DNA from: an uncultured Caulobacteraceae bacterium
GTDB taxonomy: Bacteria; Pseudomonadota; Alphaproteobacteria; Caulobacterales; Caulobacteraceae
Direction: 5' to 3'
Assembly (NCBI GenBank): GCA_937138625.1
Contig: CAKZPF010000004.1
Location: 248,001-312,000 of the forward strand
Length of the DNA: 64,000 bases
Shown: in pieces, positions 52,279 to 63,905 of the stretch
How the letters are laid out: each line of letters starts with the position of its first letter
Position numbering within the stretch: the first letter of the stretch is position 1
Position numbers and translations under genes: made by a program
Notes under the pieces: model-generated
Seen by the model: only the letters and a program-made list of their open reading frames with translations
Told to the model about the DNA's origin: nothing
The model's database searches: none

Positions 52279-55095
52279 TCAATTTTCGGATTGGTTTTTC
52301 GCGGCTTGGCCCTCTTCCACACGCTTTTGGAACTCACCGGTGGCGTTGCCAGCGGCCGCCGCCCCTTCCAACAGTCGCGCCAGGTTCAAGCTGGTGGTCA
52401 AATTGAACTTAAACGGCGCCCCCGCAATGGCTGCTGTCCGTCCCCCGGGCAAGGCGTTTTCCAAATTGACCGTTTCATTGGCTTTGCCCACAAACGTCAG
52501 CTTAAAGGTCATCTCCCCGCCCGGATCGCCACTGACATCACCGGTTAAAACCTCATAGGAAAAATTCTTCAGGGCCTGCATCGCCAGGTCCGCCGTGCCC
52601 CCCGTGCTGGGGCCATCAAAGCGAATGACCCCTGGTGCCAAGGCGGCAAAGGCCCCATTGTCAATGCGGGCTCCCTCGGGTCCTAAAATAAACGGCAGGC
52701 GCCCATCAAATGTGCCTGTTGCACTAAGATCTTTGGCCTCGAGAAGGGCAATGACCGCCTGGGCCGTCACCCCTTTCAAATTGACTTCACCACGGGTTTC
52801 CGAACCGTCAAATGGCACCCGCATAGGCTCGAGGCTCAAGGTCCCACCGGCAAAGGGGGCCGTGGCCGATTGCAACGCTAAGGCCTCGGTCTCGATTTGA
52901 TAGGTCAGTCTGACATCGTTTAGGGGCACCCCAGCCTGCAAGGCCTCCACCGTGGCCGTCTGTTGAGGCTTGGAGGTCAAAGTGAACAGATCCACAAATT
53001 CAATATCGCCCGACACGCCTGTGGCGGCGATGCCATCGGCCACAATGGCATTGAGGCCCGTGGTGCTAAACTGGGCCGGAGCCGTGATCGTCTCGGGCGT
53101 CCAGTTCACCGTAATCTCGCCATCCACACTGCCCTCTGTGTTCTGCACGACATCGACCAGGCTCGGCACCACGGCGGCCACGGTGCGGGCCTCGGGCGCA
53201 AAATTCACATCTGGCAGCCGCAAAGTCGCCTGCCCAGCCCCCGTGTCCTTGTGGGTAAACTCGACTGGCCCCAAATCGCCATACCCATCATAAAGGGTCA
53301 TCTTGCCGGTCCAGGCTTGGCCATCATACTGGGCCCGGCCTCGCAATTTCATTGCTCCAAAGCGTTTAGCCGCCATCTGATCGGTGACCGTTACACGGCT
53401 GATGGGAACGGTCATGGAGATGGCGCCGTCATCCCTGCCCGTGACCCGCACGGCACTATCCAAACCCGTGGCGCGGATCTCTTGGGTGGGCAGACCAAGC
53501 CCGCCATTGCGCACAGACACATTCGCCGACCAAGATGTATCCGCCAGTTGAAACAGTGCCCCCTGTCTCTGCGGACATACCAAGCCCGACACGTCAGTCA
53601 CAGGCAGATCCCCCAGCGTCACGCGATTGGCCGCAACCTTTTGGCACTGGCGAACCTGAAGATTGACACCGGAGGTCAGGTCGAGGGTGGCACGATCCCC
53701 CGTCACCGTTAAGCCATCAAAGACCATGGTATCGAACTGCCCACTGTAGCGCAGCCTGTAATCCGTCAGCGCGTAGGTCTGCTGGGCCCAGTCAGCTGTC
53801 AGCCCACCCAGTGTGGCCGTGAGCTGGGGCAAACCGCCCCCTTGCAAGGTCACCGATAACGGACTGATCAATCGCTTTTTTGACAGCTCCAGCCGCGCGG
53901 GCGAAGACGCTGTTACCACTACGCGTCCACCGGATTTGCCGCGCACCCGCAGGGGCTCATCAATGCGCACCTGCCAGCGTTCATCCGCCAGCCGTGCCAA
54001 GCTAAGGGCACCGTCTATGTGGGCAGCATCTATCAGACGCCGAATGGCCGCGCCATAGGGTTGCGCCAAACTGGGCGGCACCGCAGCGATCACTTTGTTT
54101 TGGGCCTCGGCACTCAGTCGCATCTCACCAACTGCGTTCATATGGCCACCGCCTAAAATTTCGGGGTCAGTCTCGTTGCTCTTCTCCTCAGTTTGGGCCC
54201 ATGTGCCATTGCGCGCATCATATTGGCCTTGCGCCATCAGCCCCCGCACCTGCGAACCATTATAGCTGACATGATCCGCCTGAACGCTGCCCAGCCACGA
54301 CACCGGTAAGCGCAGAAGCTGCATGGCATCGTCTTGTGCGGTCTCCATCAAATCCTGAAACCCGACTACCCCTTTGACGCGGCCGACAAATTCAAACCCC
54401 TGAGCACCTAAGCCCGTCTGCGGCAATTGGGCCTCGGGCAGACGCACCCGGCTGTTGAGGTGCAATTGGCTTTCATCGGCATAGGCTTTGATATGGGCCC
54501 AAGCCAAATTCAACTTGGCCTGATCCGCTTCAAACGCCGCGGGGTCTGCCTGCAGGTTTAACCAATAGCGCCCATCGTGATGCCCAGCTGCCCCCTTCAA
54601 TTTCACAGGTCCGGCCTCAGTGATCACATGCAAAACCAAAGTCTCGATCAGAAAGGCGGGCGCGGGCCCATCTCCACCCCCCACGGGCAGGCTGGCCAGC
54701 ACATCGTCTATAGCCCCCAGACGCACCCCTTGGGCGTCGATACGCATCGGCAACTCGACACGACCAATGCGGGCGGACTCAATGTGAACACCACCAAGCC
54801 CTAGGCGCCAATTGACCATGACATCTCGTAGCACCAAGCGGCTATCCAGACCCGTTTGCCCATCCAAAGACAACACCAAACGACGGCGGTCCAGAGTGTC
54901 AACGGAAACCTCGCTGACCATAGCGTAGCGCGCCAGGGCGCTTTCCAACACAAACGCCAAGACAGACTTGCGCGCCACACCCAATGTGATAGCGACGACC
55001 ATCAAAGCGGCAACAAGCCCCAAAGTGATTCGCAATAGGATTTTCCCCTTATGGGTGTTTTTTTCTGATACAGGGCTCTGGTCGGCTGACGTCAT
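52279..55095 (-). CDS. ydbH: YdbH family AsmA-like envelope protein
   Basis: A 938-residue protein with one N-terminal membrane anchor (GKILLRITLGLVAALMVVAI) and a very long beta-rich periplasmic body. YdbH-family proteins (with TamB and YhdP) carry phospholipids from the inner to the outer membrane in E. coli. The C-terminal portion shows the YdbH-type segment with IVADGIAATGVSGDIEF, ALAPGVIRFDGPSTGGTADL and FEYEVL-like NFSYEVLTGDVSG. The ATG at 55095 is the likely start, with GGAGAA upstream; a 57-residue extension would be hydrophilic and unlike the family. It heads ydbH-ynbE-ydbL. Confidence 0.88.
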   Translation of the reverse strand: MTSADQSPVSEKNTHKGKILLRITLGLVAALMVVAITLGVARKSVLAFVLESALARYAMVSEVSVDTLDRRRLVLSLDGQTGLDSRLVLRDVMVNWRLGLGGVHIESARIGRVELPMRIDAQGVRLGAIDDVLASLPVGGGDGPAPAFLIETLVLHVITEAGPVKLKGAAGHHDGRYWLNLQADPAAFEADQAKLNLAWAHIKAYADESQLHLNSRVRLPEAQLPQTGLGAQGFEFVGRVKGVVGFQDLMETAQDDAMQLLRLPVSWLGSVQADHVSYNGSQVRGLMAQGQYDARNGTWAQTEEKSNETDPEILGGGHMNAVGEMRLSAEAQNKVIAAVPPSLAQPYGAAIRRLIDAAHIDGALSLARLADERWQVRIDEPLRVRGKSGGRVVVTASSPARLELSKKRLISPLSVTLQGGGLPQLTATLGGLTADWAQQTYALTDYRLRYSGQFDTMVFDGLTVTGDRATLDLTSGVNLQVRQCQKVAANRVTLGDLPVTDVSGLVCPQRQGALFQLADTSWSANVSVRNGGLGLPTQEIRATGLDSAVRVTGRDDGAISMTVPISRVTVTDQMAAKRFGAMKLRGRAQYDGQAWTGKMTLYDGYGDLGPVEFTHKDTGAGQATLRLPDVNFAPEARTVAAVVPSLVDVVQNTEGSVDGEITVNWTPETITAPAQFSTTGLNAIVADGIAATGVSGDIEFVDLFTLTSKPQQTATVEALQAGVPLNDVRLTYQIETEALALQSATAPFAGGTLSLEPMRVPFDGSETRGEVNLKGVTAQAVIALLEAKDLSATGTFDGRLPFILGPEGARIDNGAFAALAPGVIRFDGPSTGGTADLAMQALKNFSYEVLTGDVSGDPGGEMTFKLTFVGKANETVNLENALPGGRTAAIAGAPFKFNLTTSLNLARLLEGAAAAGNATGEFQKRVEEGQAAKNQSEN

Positions 55096-55419
55096 GACAA
55101 GTGTTCTCCACCTATTGTTTAAGCATTTCAAGACCTCATTCGCCTGAGGGGTGAAAATGGCAATTGGGGGCTTGTCATATGGGAAAAAATTGGCGACAAG
55201 ATATGGATGGGAGGTCAGGAAAATTCCTGATAAACAACGGTTGCAAATGGCGTGTGTCCTCGGCATACGCTTTGCAGGATACGTATTGAGCTGACAAAAG
55301 GAGCACCCTTCCGTTCACTGATAGGCAGTTGGCGTCAAATACGGGAAATTTTCTTTTCCAAACTGACGCTTATGGCACAGTAAATGAACGTTAAGGCTAT
55401 TGCGGCTTAATAGAGTGGC

Positions 55420-57045
55420 ATGGAGTACACAAGCGACATGAAACAGTTGGGCGATTTCGGCAAAGGATTTGACCCACGCGAGCCAAAAGGCGCCTGGTGG
55501 CGTCGTCAACTTTTGGCCAGTGCTGTGATTGCGCCGTTGGCCATGTCTCAAATGCCTTTAGACGCCATTTCCCCTGAACAGAAACTGAACACTGCAGATG
55601 CCGGCATGCCTGCCCCTGTGCAGGTGGCCATGTTGGATGCCACTGCGCCGATCGGGGTTTCCGCCCCACAGCCCGAGCCAACAGCCGTGACCGTGACCGA
55701 GCCTTCGGTTCTGCAAAAAACGTTTTCGAAATTGGGACGGACGGCTCAGGGCTATTTGGCCAGTGTGTTTGCCGCGGGTTCGGCGCACGCGGCTGTGAAA
55801 AGCCCCAGCGCTATGGAACATATGGCCTTTGCGGCAGCTAATCATGTGCGTGCCTCGGAAGGCCCCTTGAGTCTGAGCATGCGCCTGGGTCATGGTGAAA
55901 CCGTTTCCGAGCTGTTGGAAATCGTTGGCCTGAGCACAGATGAATCTAATCTGGCCATCCGGGCACTGAAGCAAGTGGTCAACCTGCGCACCCTGCGCCC
56001 CGGCCAAGAGGTCACCCTTAGCTTTGACCCCGATGCCGAAGATCGTGTCTTCAGTGGCCTGAGCCTGAAAGTGGATGTGGACCGTGCCATCGCCATCGAG
56101 CGCGATGCCGAAGGTCAGTTCACAGGCAAAGAAGTGGTGATCCCGCTGGAGCGCCGGGTTGTCCGCGTGGATGGCCGTGTGCGCACAAGCTTGTACAAGT
56201 CCATGCGTGAATTGGGCGCAAGCCCCAAAGCCATTGGCAATTTCACCAAGGCTTTTGCCTACAGCGTGGACATGCAGCGCGATGTGGTCGGCAGTGACGA
56301 GTTCACCATGCTATACGAAGTTTTCCTGGATGAAGACGGTGAGGCCGTGCGCACCGGCCAAGTTTTGTACGCGGCTTTGTCTGCTCGGGGTAAGCCGTAT
56401 GAATTTTACCGCTACGATGGTCAAGGCCGCGAGGGTTTCTTTAGCGCCGACGGGAAAAGTGGTCGTCACTTCCTGATGCGCACCCCTGTGGATGGGGCCC
56501 GTCTCAGCTCTGGCTATGGATACCGCAAGCATCCCGTGCTGGGCTATTCTCGCCTGCACAAGGGCACCGACTTTGCCGCCCCCACGGGCACGCCCATCAT
56601 GGCTTCGGGTGACGGTGTGGTCACCAAGGTGCAGTGGGGCCGAGGCTACGGTAAGTACGTCAAGATTCGTCACGGTCAGGGCTACACAACACTGTACGGA
56701 CACATGAGCCGATACGCCAAAGGCTTGAAAGTCGGCCAACGTGTGCGTCAGGGCGAAACCATTGGTTATGTGGGCTCAACAGGTATGTCCACGGGTCCAC
56801 ACCTGCACTATGAAGTCATTTACAAAGGTCGCCACGTCAACCCCATGAGCGCCAAGGTGCCATCGGGCATTGAACTGGCCGGCGCGGATCTGCGGCGCTT
56901 TAACGCCAAGAAAGCCGAGCTGGAACGCCAGCTGGCCATGGCCCCCACCGCAGATCGCATCACGGAAATTTACCTCGCGGAGCTGGAGCAAAAAGGAGCG
57001 CAAGAGGCCAAGCCTGACAACGCCTTCGCCCAAGCTTCAAAATAA
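55420..57045 (+). CDS. M23 family (LytM-type) peptidoglycan endopeptidase
   Basis: A 541-residue envelope hydrolase related to MepM/YebA and NlpD-type LytM proteins. A hydrophobic stretch near residues 31-45 (LLASAVIAPLAMSQMPLDAI) is a likely anchor or signal. Residues about 145-250 look like the OapA/LysM-like region seen in such proteins. The peptidase domain has SSGYGYRKHPVLGYSRLHKG, TDFAAPTGTPIMASGDGVVT and GPHLHYEVIYKGRHVNPM, with all zinc and catalytic residues present. The start could be 55420 or the ATG six codons later. A terminator follows. Confidence 0.92.
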   Translation: MEYTSDMKQLGDFGKGFDPREPKGAWWRRQLLASAVIAPLAMSQMPLDAISPEQKLNTADAGMPAPVQVAMLDATAPIGVSAPQPEPTAVTVTEPSVLQKTFSKLGRTAQGYLASVFAAGSAHAAVKSPSAMEHMAFAAANHVRASEGPLSLSMRLGHGETVSELLEIVGLSTDESNLAIRALKQVVNLRTLRPGQEVTLSFDPDAEDRVFSGLSLKVDVDRAIAIERDAEGQFTGKEVVIPLERRVVRVDGRVRTSLYKSMRELGASPKAIGNFTKAFAYSVDMQRDVVGSDEFTMLYEVFLDEDGEAVRTGQVLYAALSARGKPYEFYRYDGQGREGFFSADGKSGRHFLMRTPVDGARLSSGYGYRKHPVLGYSRLHKGTDFAAPTGTPIMASGDGVVTKVQWGRGYGKYVKIRHGQGYTTLYGHMSRYAKGLKVGQRVRQGETIGYVGSTGMSTGPHLHYEVIYKGRHVNPMSAKVPSGIELAGADLRRFNAKKAELERQLAMAPTADRITEIYLAELEQKGAQEAKPDNAFAQASK

Positions 57046-57063
57046 GAGCCAGCTCAAGGCATC

Positions 57064-57095
57064 AAAAAAAGCCCCCAATCGGGGGCTTTTTTTTT
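57064..57095. terminator. bidirectional Rho-independent terminator between mepM-like gene and clpB
   Basis: A 7-bp stem AGCCCCC/GGGGGCT has a T run on one side and an A run on the other, so it can end transcription from both converging genes. Confidence 0.92.
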
Positions 57096-57133
57096 ATAGA
57101 CGATACACGTCGATCAACTTGGTTATGTTCCCA

Positions 57134-59704
57134 TCAGGTCTCGAGCGTCAAAGCATCATCCTGCACATCCACCGTGATGGCCGCACCGTCCGCAAGCTCG
57201 CCAGCCAAAATGGCGCGGGCAATGCGGTCTTGCAGTTCTTTTTGGATGACGCGCTTAAGGGGGCGTGCGCCATAAATTGGATCATAGCCTTTGTCGGCGA
57301 TCCAACCGATGGCCGCATCGGACAGCTGGATGGTCATTTGGCGATCAGCCAACAGGCGCTCAAGGTGACCAATTTGAATGCGCACAATGTCGTCCATTTG
57401 TGCGCGCCCCAATCGGCTGAACAAGATGATCTCGTCTATGCGATTCAAAAATTCCGGCCGGAAATGATGCCGCACGGCTTCCATCACGGGCGCGCGCGCG
57501 TCTTCGGCGCTGGCCCCTTCCGGCAGACTGGCCAAGTGTTCGGCACCCAAGTTTGACGTCATCACAATCAGGGTGTTGCGGAAATCGATGGTGCGACCCT
57601 GCCCATCCGTTAGGCGGCCGTCATCTAAGACCTGCAGCAGCACATTGAACACATCGGTGTGGGCCTTTTCGACCTCGTCAAACAACACAACCTGATAGGG
57701 GCGACGGCGCACGGCCTCGGTCAAAGCGCCCCCTTGATCATACCCCACATACCCCGGAGGCGCACCAATCATGCGGCTGACAGAGTGCTTTTCCATATAC
57801 TCCGACATATCCAGCCGCGTCACCGCCGCCTCGTCATCAAACAAAAAGGCCGCCAGCGTTTTCACCAGTTCGGTTTTCCCCACGCCGGTGGGGCCCAAGA
57901 ACAGGAACGAGCCAATGGGCCGACCGGGATCTTTCAGACCCGCCCGCGCCCGCCGCACAGCGTCAGAAACCGCCACAAGTGCAGGGTCTTGGCCCACCAC
58001 GCGCTGGCGCAAATGGTCTTCCATCTGCAGCAGCTTTTCACGCTCGCCCTCCAGCATTTTTTCAACGGGCACACCGGTCCAGCGGCTGACCACGCGGGCA
58101 ATTTCCTCTTCGTCCACCACCTCTTGGGCCAGGTTGGCGGGGGCATCCTCTTCGGTGCTATCGGCCAACTGCTCCTCGAGCTTGGGGATACGGCCGTATT
58201 TGATCTCGGATGCCCGACCCCAGTCGCCCACACGCTCAGCTTCGGCCAGTTCAATGCGCAGAGCATCCAACTCCTCGCGGGCCGTGGCGGCCGTTTCCAG
58301 TTTGTCTTTTTCCGCCCGCCATTGTCGGGTCAAGGTTTCTGACTGATTTTCCAGATCGCGGATCTCTTCATCCAGTTTTTCTACGCGACCTTGGGCGGCT
58401 TGGTCGGTTTCTTTTTTCAGGGCTTCGCGTTCGATCTTCAGCTGCACCAAGCGCCGGTCAATTTCGTCCAATTCCTCAGGCTTGCTGTCGACGGCCATGC
58501 GCACACGACTGGCGGCTTCGTCCATCAGGTCGATGGCTTTGTCGGGCAGAAAGCGGTCGGTGATATAGCGATGCGACAGGCTGGCCGCCGCCACCAGCGC
58601 GTTATCGGCAATGCGCACGCCATGGTGCAGTTCGTATTTTTCCTTCAGCCCGCGCAAGATCGAGACCGTGTCCTCGACGGTGGGTTCATCCACATACACC
58701 GACTGGAAACGACGCGCCAAAGCCGCATCCTTTTCGACATGCTTTTGATATTCATCCAGCGTGGTGGCCCCCACGCAATGCAGCTCACCGCGGGCCAGGG
58801 CGGGCTTCAGCAGATTTGAGGCATCCATCGCCCCATCGGTTTTGCCCGCGCCCACCAAGGTGTGCATTTCATCAATGAACAGAATGATGGCACCGGCGGC
58901 ACCCTCGACTTCTTTCAACACCGCTTTCAGGCGTTCTTCGAACTCGCCACGGAACTTGGCACCCGCAATCAGCGCCCCCATATCTAGGGACAGCACGCGC
59001 TTGTCTTTCAGGCTTTCCGGCACATCGCCATTGATGATGCGCAGGGCCAAGCCTTCGACGATGGCGGTCTTCCCCACCCCTGGCTCGCCGATCAGCACCG
59101 GATTGTTTTTGGTGCGGCGGGACAGCACCTGGATGGTGCGGCGAATTTCTTCGTCGCGGCCGATGACGGGATCAAGCTTGCCTTCGCGCGCGGCCTCGGT
59201 CAGGTCGCGGGCATATTTTTTCAAAGCCTCGAAGCCCTCTTCGGCGTTGGCGCTTTCGGCGGTGCGGCCCTGGCGCATGTTGGCAATGGCCTCACCCAGC
59301 TTGTCCGCGGTCAGGTTCGCGGCCTGAAAGGCTTTGCCCATATCCCCGCCCAGACTGGCCAGGGCCTGCAGCAAGCGCTCGACCGTGACATACTGATCGC
59401 CGGCGGCCTTGGCGGCATCCTCGGCGGTGGTCAGCAGTTTGGCCAAATCTTGGCTCATGTAAAGCTGCCCCGAGCCCCCTTGGATAACCGGCAGCTTTTT
59501 CAGCAAATCGCTGGCTTCCAACAACAGGCGTTTCACGTCACCGCCCGCCGACTTCACCACCGATTGCAAATGCCCATCATCGCCATCGAACAAGCTGGCC
59601 AAAATGTGGGCGGGCACGAATTGTTGGTGCCCCCGCGATAACGCCAGGGTCTGCGCGCCTTGCATCACCTGCTTGGCGCGTTCTGTCAATTTTTCTGTGT
59701 TCAT
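57134..59704 (-). CDS. clpB: ClpB ATP-dependent disaggregase
   Basis: An Hsp100 AAA+ chaperone that dissolves protein aggregates with DnaK. The 856-residue length is standard. N-terminal repeat domains ([20 protein letters not shown]) precede the first AAA module with Walker [21 protein letters not shown], a long coiled-coil M domain (about 400-525, [20 protein letters not shown]), and the second AAA module with [39 protein letters not shown] is the second Walker B. A TAGGAGACC site precedes the ATG. No CIRCE or sigma-32 promoter was identified by eye. Confidence 0.97.
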   Translation of the reverse strand: MNTEKLTERAKQVMQGAQTLALSRGHQQFVPAHILASLFDGDDGHLQSVVKSAGGDVKRLLLEASDLLKKLPVIQGGSGQLYMSQDLAKLLTTAEDAAKAAGDQYVTVERLLQALASLGGDMGKAFQAANLTADKLGEAIANMRQGRTAESANAEEGFEALKKYARDLTEAAREGKLDPVIGRDEEIRRTIQVLSRRTKNNPVLIGEPGVGKTAIVEGLALRIINGDVPESLKDKRVLSLDMGALIAGAKFRGEFEERLKAVLKEVEGAAGAIILFIDEMHTLVGAGKTDGAMDASNLLKPALARGELHCVGATTLDEYQKHVEKDAALARRFQSVYVDEPTVEDTVSILRGLKEKYELHHGVRIADNALVAAASLSHRYITDRFLPDKAIDLMDEAASRVRMAVDSKPEELDEIDRRLVQLKIEREALKKETDQAAQGRVEKLDEEIRDLENQSETLTRQWRAEKDKLETAATAREELDALRIELAEAERVGDWGRASEIKYGRIPKLEEQLADSTEEDAPANLAQEVVDEEEIARVVSRWTGVPVEKMLEGEREKLLQMEDHLRQRVVGQDPALVAVSDAVRRARAGLKDPGRPIGSFLFLGPTGVGKTELVKTLAAFLFDDEAAVTRLDMSEYMEKHSVSRMIGAPPGYVGYDQGGALTEAVRRRPYQVVLFDEVEKAHTDVFNVLLQVLDDGRLTDGQGRTIDFRNTLIVMTSNLGAEHLASLPEGASAEDARAPVMEAVRHHFRPEFLNRIDEIILFSRLGRAQMDDIVRIQIGHLERLLADRQMTIQLSDAAIGWIADKGYDPIYGARPLKRVIQKELQDRIARAILAGELADGAAITVDVQDDALTLET

Positions 59705-59826
59705 GTGGTCGGTCTCCTAAATCTTGCTCTTTGAGACAGATTTGGGATGACTTGGGTCGATATGCAAGGGCACGGCGCACGCTGCGACCAAATGGCCGGG
59801 CATAACCGTCTGGTGTGTATTCTGGT

Positions 59827-60498
59827 TTAGGACGCAGGCTTCGCGTCAGCGGCAGCGGTCTCGGCCTCAGGGGCGGCTTTGGCTTTGGGTGTATATTTGC
59901 GCCGCGGGCGTTTAGCAGGCTGATCCTCGTCAGTGGCATCCGCCTTTGTACCCTCAGCGGCGTCATCTGCCTTTTTACGAGGCCGCTTGGGCCGTGCCGT
60001 ATCAGCAGAGCTCGTGACCGGCTTTTGCAAAAAGGCCGGCAGGTCCGCCTCAGGCTGCGGCCCCGATCCGTCCACCATATTGGGGGCAGAAATATCCGAG
60101 CCATTTTCCGAAGGCGTCACCACCTCCATGCCATTGGTCTCGGCGTTTGAGGTTTCAGCATTTTGGCTGTTGTCCTGCCCCTTGCCATTGGATTTGGAGC
60201 CAGATTTCGACGCCCCGTTGGATTGGGCATGGGCTTGGGGCTGATCAGACACCGACGGCTGGCGGGTGGCCTGAATGGATTTGACCACACGCAAATAATG
60301 CTCGGCATGCTGCTGATAGCTTTCCGCCAAAATGCGATCCCCAGAAGCCGACGCATCCCGAGCCAAGTTTTGATATTTGTCACAGACCTGCTGGGCTGTG
60401 CCTCGGATCTTAACGTCAGGCCCGTTCGAGTCGTAACTGCGGTTCGGGTTGTTGTTCTGCCCGCCACCGTGACGGCGGCGCCCACGAGAGCGTTTCAT
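59827..60498 (-). CDS. DUF4167 domain protein
   Basis: A 223-residue, strongly hydrophilic protein. The N-terminal MKRSRGRRRHGGGQNNNPNR, followed by TAQQVCDKYQNLARDASASG and LAESYQQHAEHYLRVVKSIQ, is the DUF4167 core, widespread in Alphaproteobacteria, often next to prmC-prfA as here. The second half is low complexity and ends with basic KRPRKKADDAAE, KRPRRKYTPKAKA segments. Basic ends suggest RNA or DNA binding; function is unknown. GAGGTACTT precedes the ATG. Confidence 0.9.
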   Translation of the reverse strand: MKRSRGRRRHGGGQNNNPNRSYDSNGPDVKIRGTAQQVCDKYQNLARDASASGDRILAESYQQHAEHYLRVVKSIQATRQPSVSDQPQAHAQSNGASKSGSKSNGKGQDNSQNAETSNAETNGMEVVTPSENGSDISAPNMVDGSGPQPEADLPAFLQKPVTSSADTARPKRPRKKADDAAEGTKADATDEDQPAKRPRRKYTPKAKAAPEAETAAADAKPAS

Positions 60499-60693
60499 AA
60501 GTACCTCTTAATGCAAACGGGAGTGTTCCGTGTTAAACCCCAAAGCTATGTCACTAAAGCTTCGCGCCCCATAGCCATCGAAACCAAACAAACTGAAATG
60601 GATTTCGACAAGCACCCCAAAACGCGTACACTGCGTTTACTGGCGAAGTCTACACCACCCTATCTGTTTTTTTTCCACTTTCCAAGTCTTTTT

Positions 60694-61551
60694 TCAGATT
60701 TTTGAAAACCCTAGGGCACGGATGTGACCGGCCAAATCCTGGTGTTGGCGCAAAAATTTCCAGCCCGCACCTTGGAAAATATCCTTTATATCCGCATCTT
60801 GCCCCGCACCAATTTCAAGACACACCACACCCCCGGGTGCCAAGGCGTGATGCAGCGTCCTCGCGAACTCGTGATAGACATCCAGGCCACCTTCCCCGCC
60901 CACAAGTGCCAAATGGGGTTCATGATCCCGCACATCCGGCATCAAATCCGCAACATCTGGGGCCGGTATATAGGGCGGGTTGGAAACAATCAGATCAAAT
61001 TGCCCGGTCACAGGATCAAGCCAGCGGCCCTCAAGGACAAGCGCGCGATCTTCAAGCCCCAGAGCCGACACATTTTTGCGGGCATAGTCAACGGCCACCG
61101 GTGATAGGTCCACACCCACCCCGTGGGCTTTGGGCTGTTCGTGCAGCAGGGCACACAACACCGTGCCCGGGCCCGTGCCCAAATCCAGAACGCGCTGTGC
61201 ATCCGATTTCAGCCCCAAGGCGAGCTCGACCAAAGCCTCAGTATCCGGACGCGGAATCAGCCCCCCCGGCCCCACGGCAAAGGACAAGGACCAAAATTCT
61301 TGCTGGCCCAGAATATAGGCCATGGGTTCGTGAGCTAAACGTCGCGCCAGTATGGCCTCGAGGGTTTTAATTTCATCGGAAGTTAACGCACGATCTGGGT
61401 TGACCATCATCGCCGTGCGATCCAGCCCTGTGACCGATTGCAGGATCAACCGCGCATCTAAAGGCGCCGTTTCAATCCCAGCCGAGCCCAATTGTTGCTG
61501 AACAAAAGCCCGCCAGGTCACGAGCCCCGCCGTTGCTTCAGGCCTCTTCAT
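60694..61551 (-). CDS. prmC: release factor glutamine methyltransferase
   Basis: PrmC methylates the Gln of the GGQ motif in release factors. The 285-residue protein has an N-terminal helical domain, [15 protein letters not shown], the SAM motif [20 protein letters not shown], and the catalytic NPPY in [16 protein letters not shown]. Its 5' end overlaps prfA by 14 bases, consistent with the substrate-enzyme pair being co-translated. Confidence 0.97.
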   Translation of the reverse strand: MKRPEATAGLVTWRAFVQQQLGSAGIETAPLDARLILQSVTGLDRTAMMVNPDRALTSDEIKTLEAILARRLAHEPMAYILGQQEFWSLSFAVGPGGLIPRPDTEALVELALGLKSDAQRVLDLGTGPGTVLCALLHEQPKAHGVGVDLSPVAVDYARKNVSALGLEDRALVLEGRWLDPVTGQFDLIVSNPPYIPAPDVADLMPDVRDHEPHLALVGGEGGLDVYHEFARTLHHALAPGGVVCLEIGAGQDADIKDIFQGAGWKFLRQHQDLAGHIRALGFSKI

Positions 61552-62614
61552 TCATCTGGGCCAACTGGGCGGCTTGATCTTCGGTGACCAAGGCATCGAT
61601 AACGGGATCCAACGCCCCTTGCATGATCTGATCCAAACTATACAGCGTCAGATTGATGCGGTGGTCGGTCAGGCGTCCCTGGGGAAAGTTATAGGTGCGG
61701 ATGCGTTCTGAGCGATCGCCACTGCCCACTTGGCCTTTGCGATCTGCCGCCCGTGCCGCGGCTTGTTTGGCACGCTCATAATCAAACAGGCGTGCGCGCA
61801 AAACCTTCAGGGCTTTGGCTTTGTTTTTGTGCTGAGACTTTTCGTCTTGTTGGCTAACCACCAAACCCGAGGGGATGTGCGTGATGCGCACGGCGCTGTC
61901 GGTGGTGTTCACCGACTGCCCACCAGGCCCGGACGCGCGGAAGACATCGATGCGCAAATCGGCCTCGTTGATTTCAACGTCCACATCCTCGGGCTCGGGC
62001 AGCACCGCCACAGTGGCCGCCGAGGTATGCACGCGCCCTTGGGTTTCCGTCTCAGGCACACGCTGCACCCGGTGCACACCACTTTCGAATTTCAGACGCC
62101 CATAGACCTGGTCACCGTCAATATTGACGACGGCTTCCTTGACGCCGCCGCGATCGGATTCAGAACTCGAGACCACTTCGAAGCGCCAGCCTTGGGTCGC
62201 CGCATAGCGCTGGTACATACGCAACAAATCACCGGCAAACAGAGCAGCCTCATCACCGCCCGTCCCGGCCCGAACCTCCAGGATCACGGGGAACTCATCG
62301 GCCTTGTCCTTGGGCAGCAACTGCAGCTCTACGTCGTGCTCAAGCTCAGGCAGTTTGTCTTTTAATTCTTCCAGCTCGGCCTCAGCCAAGCCCCGCATTT
62401 CTTTGTCGGTTTCCTCAGCGATCAGGCTTTTCAGCGATGCCACTTCATCACGCGCCGCCCGATAGGCTTCGATGGCACGCACAGTGGGCTCGAGACGCGC
62501 GCGGTCTTTGGACAGTTCGACAATTTTGCTGCCGTCCGTTGTCTCGGACATGGCGGATTCCAGATCCTGGAAACGTTTTAGCATTGCATCAAGTTTGTCT
62601 TCGGGCAGAGCCAT
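61538..62614 (-). CDS. prfA: peptide chain release factor 1
   Basis: RF1 reads UAA and UAG stop codons. The 358-residue length is standard. The GGQ motif lies in [20 protein letters not shown]. The N-terminal coiled coil begins [20 protein letters not shown]; the RF1-type PET tripeptide region is REPETETQ-like [20 protein letters not shown], which separates it from RF2. AAAGGACC precedes the ATG. Confidence 0.97.
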   Translation of the reverse strand: MALPEDKLDAMLKRFQDLESAMSETTDGSKIVELSKDRARLEPTVRAIEAYRAARDEVASLKSLIAEETDKEMRGLAEAELEELKDKLPELEHDVELQLLPKDKADEFPVILEVRAGTGGDEAALFAGDLLRMYQRYAATQGWRFEVVSSSESDRGGVKEAVVNIDGDQVYGRLKFESGVHRVQRVPETETQGRVHTSAATVAVLPEPEDVDVEINEADLRIDVFRASGPGGQSVNTTDSAVRITHIPSGLVVSQQDEKSQHKNKAKALKVLRARLFDYERAKQAAARAADRKGQVGSGDRSERIRTYNFPQGRLTDHRINLTLYSLDQIMQGALDPVIDALVTEDQAAQLAQMNEEA

Positions 62615-62644
62615 TATCAGGTCCTTTGGCGTTTCAAAAATCTG

Positions 62645-63781
62645 CTAAGCGGGTTCTGAGGTTTTATCAGAGGCGGCTTCAATTTCGGCGGCACGCGCCT
62701 CCACCAGCTCAACAATATGATCAATCATCTCGTCATGGGCGCATTTGTGATCCGGCTTGCCCGCGACATAGACCATGCCCGATCCCGCACCGCCACCGGT
62801 GAACCCCAGGTCTGTCAGTGCGGCCTCGCCCGGACCATTGACCACACAGCCAATGATCGACAGCGTTATGGGTGTGGCAATATGGGCCAAACGTTCATCA
62901 AGGGTTTCGACGGTTTTGATCACCTCAAAGCCCTGGCGGGCGCAGCTGGGGCACGCGATGATGTTCACCCCACGATGACGCAGGTTCAAGGCCTTGAGGA
63001 GGTCAAAGCCAACCTTGACCTCTTCCACAGGATCAGCAGCCAAACTGACGCGAATGGTGTCACCAATGCCAGACCATAACAACATGCCCATCCCAATCGA
63101 GGACTTCACCGTGCCCATGCGCAAGGCGCCCGCTTCGGTGATGCCCAGGTGCAAGGGGGCGTCGGTGGCGTGGGCCAGGCCCTGATAGGCGGCCACCGCC
63201 AAAAACACATCTGAGGCTTTGACGCTGATTTTGTAGTTCAGAAAATCATGGTCATCCAAAATGCGGGCGTGGTCGAGCGCACTTTCCACCATGGCTTCGG
63301 GACAGGGCTCGCCATATTTCTCCAGCAAGTGGTGTTCCAGTGACCCTGCGTTCACGCCAATGCGAATGGCACAGCCGTGATCTTTGGCGGCCTGGATGAC
63401 CTCTTTCACACGGGCGGCCGAGCCAATGTTGCCGGGGTTGATGCGCAGGCACGCGGCCCCGGCCTTGGCGGCTTCGAGCGCGCGCTTATAATGAAAGTGA
63501 ATATCGGCAACGATGGGCACTTGTGCGGCCTTGACGATGGACTTCAACGCTTCGGTCGAAGCCTCGTCCGGGCACGAGACCCGCACCAGATCCGCCCCGG
63601 CGTCTTCCAATGCCTTCACCTGGGCGATGGTGGCCTGGGCGTCTGCCGTCAGGGTGTTGGTCATGGATTGCACAGAAATGGGCGCGTCGCCGCCAACGGC
63701 CACAGACCCCACCTGGATCTTGCGGCTGGGACGGCGGGTGATGGTGCGCCATGGGCGAATATGGTCGGCTGACGATGACAT
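62645..63781 (-). CDS. ispG: 4-hydroxy-3-methylbut-2-en-1-yl diphosphate synthase
   Basis: IspG (GcpE) reduces MEcPP to HMBPP in the MEP isoprenoid pathway. The 378-residue protein has [32 protein letters not shown]-like [20 protein letters not shown], and cluster Cys in [15 protein letters not shown] and [20 protein letters not shown]. Several in-frame starts exist (63802, 63796, 63781). The ATG at 63781 has AGGA at proper spacing and gives a family-like N-terminus. It sits 30 bases before prfA and may be co-transcribed with it. Confidence 0.95.
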   Translation of the reverse strand: MSSSADHIRPWRTITRRPSRKIQVGSVAVGGDAPISVQSMTNTLTADAQATIAQVKALEDAGADLVRVSCPDEASTEALKSIVKAAQVPIVADIHFHYKRALEAAKAGAACLRINPGNIGSAARVKEVIQAAKDHGCAIRIGVNAGSLEHHLLEKYGEPCPEAMVESALDHARILDDHDFLNYKISVKASDVFLAVAAYQGLAHATDAPLHLGITEAGALRMGTVKSSIGMGMLLWSGIGDTIRVSLAADPVEEVKVGFDLLKALNLRHRGVNIIACPSCARQGFEVIKTVETLDERLAHIATPITLSIIGCVVNGPGEAALTDLGFTGGGAGSGMVYVAGKPDHKCAHDEMIDHIVELVEARAAEIEAASDKTSEPA

Positions 63782-63905
63782 ATCAGTCCTGTACATCACC
63801 ACGAAATTCTTGACCAGAGGGCTTATGCCCCCATCCCGTCCCGCGAACTAAGGTCGGGTTAGGCGTTTTACGGCGCTGAGTATGCCGTTGCGGCAAGCAA
63901 AGCCA

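Noticed and set aside
55373-55387. TGGCAC before the M23 peptidase gene, a possible sigma-54 promoter
   Set aside because: The -12 element is ATGA rather than TTGC at the required spacing.
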